Of a DNA stretch of 18,732 nucleotides, positions 14,257-18,732 are shown piece by piece (within the stretch, counting starts at the first letter, position 1; each line of letters begins with the position of its first letter). The stretch comes from Spirochaetaceae bacterium (GTDB lineage Bacteria > Spirochaetota > Spirochaetia > Treponematales > Breznakiellaceae), in the NCBI GenBank assembly GCA_031267955.1, contig JAIRYB010000171.1, forward strand, positions 1 to 18,732, written 5' to 3'. The notes beneath the pieces were generated by a model. That model made no database searches. It was not told the origin of the DNA and was given only the letters and a program-made list of their open reading frames with translations. The position numbers were made by a program, and so were the translations under genes.

Positions 14257-14768
14257 TTTCTCGCGCACTCCCCGTCCAGACCGGTAAGAATATCCAGGCC
14301 GTGGCGCAGTTCAGGTAAAATATATTCAAGGTGTTCCCGCACGGCCCGGGGACTCCCCGGCAGGTTGACGATGAGCGTGGCCCCTCTGATCGCCGCCGCG
14401 GCCCTGCTCAGCATGGCCCGCTTTGTGATGGCCATGCTGTAGGCCCTCATCGCCTCGGCTATTCCCGGGACAGGCCGGTCCGCCACAGCCGCCGTGGCCT
14501 CGGGCATACGGTCGCGGGGCGAAAAACCCGTCCCGCCCGAAGTCAGGACCAGGTCCGCAATCCCCTTGTCGCAGAGCCGCTTCAGCTCCGCCTCAAGCCC
14601 CGCCTGGTCGTCGGGAAGCAGGGCGTAGCTCGTTACCGTATAGCCCCGCTCTTCCGCGAGGGCCCGTATGACAAGGCCGCTTTCGTCTTCCCGCTCGCCC
14701 CGGGAGCCCCTGTCGCTCGCGACAATAATTCCCAGCCGGTAGGAACGGGGGCCGGCGTTACCGGACAC
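14253..14768 (-). CDS. mog: Molybdopterin adenylyltransferase, MogA/MoaB family
   Basis: MogA-type enzymes adenylate molybdopterin before MoeA inserts molybdate. The protein opens with RLGIIVASDRGSRGEREDESG, the family N-terminus with its Asp. It then has LVLTSGGTGFSPRD (the GGTG loop) and ends with LIVNLPGSPRAVREHLEYILPEL, typical of the family C-terminus. The start is set at GTG 14768, which has GGGAGA 9 bases upstream and overlaps the MOSC gene end by 11 bases. The longer frame starting with TTG at 14816 would add 16 residues that look like MOSC-shadow sequence. The length of 171 residues fits. MogA and MoaB cannot be separated by eye. Confidence 0.92.
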   Translation of the reverse strand: MSGNAGPRSYRLGIIVASDRGSRGEREDESGLVIRALAEERGYTVTSYALLPDDQAGLEAELKRLCDKGIADLVLTSGGTGFSPRDRMPEATAAVADRPVPGIAEAMRAYSMAITKRAMLSRAAAAIRGATLIVNLPGSPRAVREHLEYILPELRHGLDILTGLDGECARK

Positions 14769-15186
14769 GGAGTTCGTCTCCCGCGCTGATCGCGCCGCCC
14801 CGGACAACCCTGGCAAAAACCCCTTCCCTGGGCATGATGCAGTCCCCCATGGTTTGGAATATGGCGCAGTGCTGGTGGCATTCCTTGCCGATCTGGGTCA
14901 TCTCCAGGACCACGTCCCCGCAGAGGAACACGGTCCCCACGGGAAGCGAGGAAAAGTCTATACCCTCTACCACCAGGTTCTCCCCGAACGCGCCGTCATC
15001 CACGCGGGCGCCCGACGCACGGAAAGCCTCTATTTTTTCGTGGGAAAGCAGGCTTACCTGGCGGTGCCATTTTCCTGCGTGGGCGTCGCCCTGTATGCCG
15101 TGATCCGGGACAAACTCGGCCCGCCCCACATTCCGCTTCGCCGTCCCCTTTGCCTCGCTCAGACAAACAGCCAGTACTTTTCCCAC
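14758..15186 (-). CDS. MOSC domain protein
   Basis: MOSC (Moco sulfurase C-terminal) domains bind molybdopterin and may handle sulfur transfer to Mo enzymes. GIQGDAHAGKWHRQVSLL and GAFGENLVVEGIDFSSLPVG are the family's core motifs. The GKECHQHCAIF segment carries the conserved Cys that could hold a persulfide. GTG 15186 is chosen because GGAGGG lies 7 bases upstream, inside the moaA end, and the gap to moaA is 4 bases; the TTG at 15201 has no spaced ribosome binding site. The 142 residues are the size of single-domain MOSC proteins, which commonly lie beside moaA, mog and moaC in anaerobes. Confidence 0.9.
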   Translation of the reverse strand: MGKVLAVCLSEAKGTAKRNVGRAEFVPDHGIQGDAHAGKWHRQVSLLSHEKIEAFRASGARVDDGAFGENLVVEGIDFSSLPVGTVFLCGDVVLEMTQIGKECHQHCAIFQTMGDCIMPREGVFARVVRGGAISAGDELRVR

Positions 15187-15190
15187 TACC

Positions 15191-16219
15191 CTACCCTCCA
15201 ATCCGGTACATGCCGTCCTCTATCCGGCAGTATTCCTGCCCAGGCAGCCCGCCGCTTCCCCCGCGCCCCCCTTTTGCAACCGGGCCGGCAAATCTGTGCG
15301 ATACGGGTTTGCTCGCGGCAAGACGCAGAACGGCGTTTTTTATTTCATCGTCCCCGGCCCCGGAACGGAGCAGGGAACGGAGGTCCGCGCTGATTTCGCT
15401 TGCGAGGCAGGCCCGCAGGCGGCCGTCGGCGCCCAGGCGCAGGCGGTTGCATCCGGCGCAGAAAGTTTCGCTTATCGCGCTGATAAAGCCGATCTTTCCG
15501 GCGAAACCGGGAACCGCGTAATACACCGCGGGCCCGTTCCCGATGCGGGAATAATCCCGGCGCAGGGGACCGAATTCCCCCTCAAGAACGGCCAATACTT
15601 CGGCCATCGGGACGCCTTCCAGGGAAGCGCCCGCGCCCAGGGGCATAAGTTCTATAAAACGCACCGCCCTTACTTCGTCCTTTGCCAGCGCGGCCGTCGC
15701 GGCCAGATCCCGCTCGTTAAAGCCGCGGACAGGCACACAGTTCAGCTTGACGGGCAGTCCGGCGGCCAGCGCCCGGCGCATCCCGCCAAGGGCTGCCCCG
15801 AGCCTGTCCCGCCGGGCAATACGCGCGAAATTCGCGGCGTCGGGGCTGTTAAGGCTTATGTTCACCCCGTTTAAAAGAAAGCGGGCGTCATCTCCCAGGC
15901 AATCCAGAAATTCCGCCAGGAGCAGGCCGTTGGTGGTAAGGGTCAGCTCCTCAAGAAGGGGAATTTCCCGCAGTTCCCGGATAAAATTTTCCAGGCCCCG
16001 GCGTACCAGGGGCTCGCCCCCGGTTAGCTTGATCCGGCGTATCCCCAGGGCGCAGAGTATGCGGCAGAGGCGGAGCGATTCCTCGAAACGCAGTATTTCC
16101 GCGTGCGGTTTCCAGACGACCCCTTCTTCCGGCATACAGTAGACGCAGCGCAGGTTGCAGCGGTCGGTAAGGGAAAGCCTGAGGTAATCCAGCGCCCTGC
16201 CTGAAGGATCAGTTATCAT
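15191..16219 (-). CDS. moaA: GTP 3',8-cyclase MoaA (radical SAM)
   Basis: MoaA converts GTP into 3',8-cyclo-7,8-dihydro-GTP, the first step of Moco synthesis. C21, C25 and C28 form the radical SAM CxxxCxxC motif. GGEP at 67-70 binds S-adenosylmethionine. C254, C257 and C271 (CxxCx13C) hold the second [4Fe-4S] cluster that binds GTP. The chain ends in Gly-Gly, the MoaA C-terminal tail essential for activity. It is 342 residues, slightly longer than usual, with a glycine-rich stretch at 317-325. GGGAGA lies 5 bases before the ATG, and the gap to moaC is 12 bases. Together with moaC it makes cyclic pyranopterin monophosphate. Confidence 0.96.
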   Translation of the reverse strand: MITDPSGRALDYLRLSLTDRCNLRCVYCMPEEGVVWKPHAEILRFEESLRLCRILCALGIRRIKLTGGEPLVRRGLENFIRELREIPLLEELTLTTNGLLLAEFLDCLGDDARFLLNGVNISLNSPDAANFARIARRDRLGAALGGMRRALAAGLPVKLNCVPVRGFNERDLAATAALAKDEVRAVRFIELMPLGAGASLEGVPMAEVLAVLEGEFGPLRRDYSRIGNGPAVYYAVPGFAGKIGFISAISETFCAGCNRLRLGADGRLRACLASEISADLRSLLRSGAGDDEIKNAVLRLAASKPVSHRFAGPVAKGGRGGSGGLPGQEYCRIEDGMYRIGG

Positions 16220-16231
16220 GGCGTCTCCCTG

Positions 16232-16708
16232 TCATGTTTCCCGCCTGAAATGGCCGCTCCTGCCGCCCGACTTTTCCCAAAGCCGTATATCGCCTATCAC
16301 CATGGCCCGGTCCAGGGCCTTGCACATATCGTAAATGGTAAGCAGGGCCGCGGATACCCCGGTAAGGGCTTCCATCTCCGCGCCGGTTTTCCCGGACAGT
16401 TTTACCGTGCAGACGGCTTCGATTTTGTCCCGGCCCAGGGTAAAATCCACCGCGCAGGAGTCGAAGGAGAGCGGGTGGCAGAGGGGTATGAGGGAGGCTG
16501 TCCGTTTCGCGGCCATGATCCCGGCGATCCGCGCCACGCCCAGCACGTCGCCCTTCTTCACCTTCCCGCCCCGTATGGCCGACAGGGTTTCCGCGCTGGC
16601 CGTAATGCTTCCCCGGGCCGCCGCGAGCCGTTCCGTCACTTCCTTGGCGGAAACGTCCACCATTATCGCGTTGCCCTTCTCGTCGAAATGGGTAAATTCC
16701 CTTTCCAT
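16232..16708 (-). CDS. moaC: Cyclic pyranopterin monophosphate synthase MoaC
   Basis: MoaC rearranges the MoaA product into cyclic pyranopterin monophosphate. The 158 residues equal the family length. Catalytic and binding residues are in place: K51/K52 in KKGDVLGVARIAGI, H78 in PLCHPL, D127 and K130 in the YDMCKALD helix, plus KTGAEMEALTGVSAALL. It lies 19 bases after moeA and 12 before moaA. The ribosome binding site (GGGGTATGAT) is weak, so translation may depend on coupling to moeA. Confidence 0.96.
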   Translation of the reverse strand: MEREFTHFDEKGNAIMVDVSAKEVTERLAAARGSITASAETLSAIRGGKVKKGDVLGVARIAGIMAAKRTASLIPLCHPLSFDSCAVDFTLGRDKIEAVCTVKLSGKTGAEMEALTGVSAALLTIYDMCKALDRAMVIGDIRLWEKSGGRSGHFRRET

Positions 16709-16727
16709 ATCATACCCCGCAAAAAAT

Positions 16728-17972
16728 CTACAGGTTCCCGCTGACGCCCAATTGTACTACATTTACTTCCGCCCCGCACGGCAGCGCCCCCGCGCCAGCC
16801 TCCAGGTCCACAAGGCAGTTGCAGCCTGAAAGCGAAAAAAGCCTTCCCGAGGAATGGCCTTCGGGGAGGGTTACGGCGGGCAGGCCGTCACCGGCGGATT
16901 TGGCAAGGCGGCCCCGCAGGAAACGCCGCGCGCCGCTTTTCCCGCCCGGATAAGGGGTACGCAGGACAGCCTTCGCGCGCGCGGTATTAAGGTCTTCCCT
17001 GCGGGAAAGTTTCGCCAGTACGGGGCGCGCCACGAGTTCCATGGTGGCGAGCGCCGCGAAAGGATTCCCGGAAAGGCAGAAGATCCGCCTACCCCGGAGG
17101 CGGCCGCAAAGGAAGGCGCTCCCCGGCTTAAAGGCAAGGCGGGACAGCTCCCGCTCAACGCGCAGCCTGTCAAACACCGCGCCCATTATATCTTTATCCC
17201 CCACGCTCACCGACCCCACGGTGATGAGGATGTCCAGAGCATCTATCAGGGACGCGATTTCCCCGGCTGCCTCGGCTGGATCGTCACGGAGGGTAAGGGG
17301 CGGCCGGCAGGAAAAGCCGTATTCGGCAAGCCGGGCGGCAAGCATAACGCCGTTGCTGTTGTATATTTTGCCCGGCTCAAGGGGCGTATCCGCAGGGGTA
17401 AGCTCGTCGCCGATACAGCAAAGGCCGATGGAAAGCGGCCGGTATACCTCCACGCTTCCCCGGCCCATGGCGGCAAGCATACCCAGAGAGGCGAAATCCA
17501 GCCGGGACCCTGCTTTTAAGAAAAGCTCGCCCTGTTTAATATCCTCGCCCCGGAAGATATAGTTTTCGTGGCGCGCGACAGGCCGGGAAACCAGGACATC
17601 CTCCCCGTCTTCCCGCAGCGCCTCTTTGGGCGCCATGCAGTCGGCGCCTTCCGGCATGGCGGCCCCGGTCATGATGCGCAGGGCCTCTCCCGGCCGCAAT
17701 GCCCGGCTGTACACCCCGCCGGTGTACAGCGTGCCGGCGATCCGCAGCCGCACCGGGTTTTCCGGGGACGCCCCGAGGGTATCCCCGCTATGCAGGGCAA
17801 AGCCGTCCAGCGGGGAACGGTCGAAAGGCGGGCTATCCGTGCCGGCGCGTATTTCCCCGGCGCTTACCAGCCCCAGTGCCCCGGCAAGCGGCCTAAGCTC
17901 GGTTTCCGCAACAGGCGCGGTCCGGGAAAGCAGCAGTTCCAGCGCCGCCTCGAGGCTTGCGCGTTCAAGCAT
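16728..17972 (-). CDS. moeA: Molybdopterin molybdenumtransferase MoeA
   Basis: MoeA inserts molybdate (or tungstate in some paralogues) into adenylated molybdopterin. Family motifs follow in order: DSPPFDRSPLDGFAL near residue 46, TGAAMPEGADC near 111, ILITVGSVSVGDKD near 252 in the molybdopterin-binding domain, then FKPGSAF and FCLSGNPFAAL in the catalytic region, and a C-terminal beta domain. At 414 residues it is full length. GGGGGAGG lies close to the ATG (about 3 bases), and the start overlaps the end of the mobB-like gene by 8 bases. Confidence 0.94.
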   Translation of the reverse strand: MLERASLEAALELLLSRTAPVAETELRPLAGALGLVSAGEIRAGTDSPPFDRSPLDGFALHSGDTLGASPENPVRLRIAGTLYTGGVYSRALRPGEALRIMTGAAMPEGADCMAPKEALREDGEDVLVSRPVARHENYIFRGEDIKQGELFLKAGSRLDFASLGMLAAMGRGSVEVYRPLSIGLCCIGDELTPADTPLEPGKIYNSNGVMLAARLAEYGFSCRPPLTLRDDPAEAAGEIASLIDALDILITVGSVSVGDKDIMGAVFDRLRVERELSRLAFKPGSAFLCGRLRGRRIFCLSGNPFAALATMELVARPVLAKLSRREDLNTARAKAVLRTPYPGGKSGARRFLRGRLAKSAGDGLPAVTLPEGHSSGRLFSLSGCNCLVDLEAGAGALPCGAEVNVVQLGVSGNL

Positions 17973-18570
17973 GGTCCTCCCCCGTGGGACGGACCGTGAG
18001 CCGCCCCGCCCCGTCTTCCCCGATTATCAAGCGGGAAGCAAGAGCCCCCGCCGCTTCTTCAGTAACGGCCCCGTCGTTTTCGGAGCTAATATCCGCCAGA
18101 TCCGCCACCCGCGCCGCGCTGGGCTTCATAACGCCGTCCCTGTTTTTAAGCATGATAAAGCAGCCGGGCCTAACTTCTTCCCGCAAACTGTTCGACTCCC
18201 CCACGACAAGGGAGCCGGGCGGCGCTTTTTCCAAAAAAGCCCGGAACCCCTCCGCGAGAGAGGGCCGGGCCGCCCTGAGCCAGAATACCCGCGCCGCCCC
18301 GGCCGCCAGCAGGCGGGCGGTATCCTTTCCGGGCGGCGGGCCGGATTCTTCTTCCAGGATATAGCCCGGGGAAAAGGAACAGGCGCCGCAGCCCGCCTTT
18401 CCCCGGTGGCAGACGCCGGCCTTGTCCGCCACGGTCACTTTGAGCGCCGTTATGGGGAAACGCCCCTTCAGGGCGCGGATCAGGGCGCAGGCGGCAACGG
18501 TTTTCCCCGCGTTCCGCCCGGAAGACCCGACCAGGACAAGGGCCGGCGCGTCAATCGGTTCTTTTTTCAT
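17965..18570 (-). CDS. MobB-like P-loop NTPase with a Cys-rich insert
   Basis: Residues 15-24 (GSSGRNAGKT) form a P-loop. GKDTARLLAAGAARVF (81-96) resembles the GKDSYELRKAGA segment of MobB, a GTP-binding helper for attaching a nucleotide to Moco. The C-terminal NRDGVMKPSAARVADLADI also fits that broad family. Between them lies C54-x6-C61-x2-C64 (CHRGKAGCGAC), not part of standard MobB, which could bind a metal or Fe-S cluster. ATG 18570 is chosen, with AGGA 7-8 bases upstream; the longer reading from 18663 adds 31 residues that read through the inverted repeat and look non-coding. It is the first gene of the operon, 201 residues. Family membership is likely, the exact task uncertain. Confidence 0.72.
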   Translation of the reverse strand: MKKEPIDAPALVLVGSSGRNAGKTVAACALIRALKGRFPITALKVTVADKAGVCHRGKAGCGACSFSPGYILEEESGPPPGKDTARLLAAGAARVFWLRAARPSLAEGFRAFLEKAPPGSLVVGESNSLREEVRPGCFIMLKNRDGVMKPSAARVADLADISSENDGAVTEEAAGALASRLIIGEDGAGRLTVRPTGEDHA

Positions 18571-18621
18571 TAGCCAGTCCTGGCGCGTACAGCATATCGA
18601 AGCCATTGAATTCATTCGAGA

Positions 18622-18690
18622 GGGGTCTAATACCCCGCCCCTCTGGGGCGGCTCAATTCCCACGCCAATAATGACGGGGTAGCAGACCCC
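18622..18690. repeat. 69-bp imperfect inverted repeat in front of the Moco operon
   Basis: Arms 18622-18637 (GGGGTCTAATACCCCG) and 18675-18690 pair with two mismatches. Inside, CCGCCCC (18635-18641) and GGGGCGG (18645-18651) form an alternative 7-bp hairpin with a 3-base loop. It lies just downstream of a promoter-like -10. It could be a leader structure or a dispersed palindromic repeat; the left part matches 5528-5580. By eye it does not fit the Moco riboswitch that I remember. Confidence 0.5.
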
Positions 18691-18719
18691 AGTATAATAA
18701 ATTTCCTTGCGAACGACAG
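18691..18719 (-). promoter_or_regulatory. Weak promoter candidate for the Moco operon
   Basis: TATACT (18696-18691) is a good -10. With 17-base spacing the -35 would be CTGTCG (18719-18714), a poor match. The nine bases TATTATACT are the same as in the promoter candidate before the His-rich gene (2270-2262). The true promoter may lie beyond the window. Confidence 0.3.
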
Positions 18720-18732
18720 ATTTTTCGAAGAA

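Noticed and set aside
14769..14816. Longer mogA start at TTG 14816
   Set aside because: It adds 16 residues overlapping the MOSC gene; GTG 14768 has a good GGGAGA and gives the family's usual N-terminus.
18571..18663. Extra 31 N-terminal residues for the mobB-like protein
   Set aside because: The longer reading has no spaced ribosome binding site and passes through the inverted repeat; ATG 18570 has AGGA at a normal distance just before the P-loop domain.
18605..18700. Moco riboswitch before the mobB-like gene
   Set aside because: There is stem-forming potential, but I could not match the conserved parts of the known class by eye, so I list only an inverted repeat and suggest the RF01055 search.

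Overview
The window is a GC-rich stretch of an acetogenic bacterial chromosome. Every gene I can support lies on the minus strand. It holds the carbonyl branch of the Wood-Ljungdahl pathway (CO dehydrogenase, acetyl-CoA synthase, corrinoid iron-sulfur protein, methyltransferase, and maturation factors). Next to it is a molybdenum-cofactor (Moco) biosynthesis operon that also carries murD and epmA. The 713-residue acetyl-CoA synthase has the long bacterial architecture rather than the archaeal one. EpmA (EF-P lysine ligase) is known mainly from proteobacteria, spirochaetes and some other phyla, and is not typical of Firmicutes. I therefore lean towards a termite-gut Treponema-like spirochaete, but this is an inference and a deltaproteobacterial or other acetogen is not excluded.

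Layout in transcription order (right to left). At 18732-18571 there is a promoter-like -10 and a 69-bp imperfect inverted repeat. At 18570-10745 follows a nine-gene operon: mobB-like, moeA, moaC, moaA, a MOSC protein, mogA/moaB, a moeA-like molybdopterin-binding protein, murD and epmA, with overlaps or gaps of 19 bases or fewer. At 10744-10472 is an AT-rich intergenic region with a perfect palindrome and a promoter candidate for the next operon. At 10471-2285 is the operon cooS, cooC, acsB, acsD, acsC, acsE. At 2284-2115 is a structured leader with a terminator-like hairpin beside the ribosome binding site of a histidine-rich protein gene. That gene runs out of frame into a CooT-type nickel-binding protein gene ending at 1318. 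At 1144-44 is an AT-rich SMC/ABC-type AAA ATPase gene, unlike its neighbours in composition. It overlaps the first 17 codons of a second gene that leaves the window.

How the genes fit together: CooS reduces CO2 to CO. AcsE moves the methyl group of methyl-tetrahydrofolate to the cobalamin of AcsCD. AcsB joins CO, methyl and CoA at its nickel-containing A-cluster. CooC, CooT and probably the His-rich protein supply nickel. The Moco operon would serve Mo/W enzymes such as formate dehydrogenase, which feeds the methyl branch, but no such enzyme is in this window. MPT synthase (moaD/moaE) is also absent here.

The most interesting parts are the leader before the nickel proteins (2115-2284), the extended CooT with its out-of-frame overlap, the MobB-like P-loop protein with an added Cys motif, and the ATPase plus partner pair at the left edge, which resembles a defence cassette.
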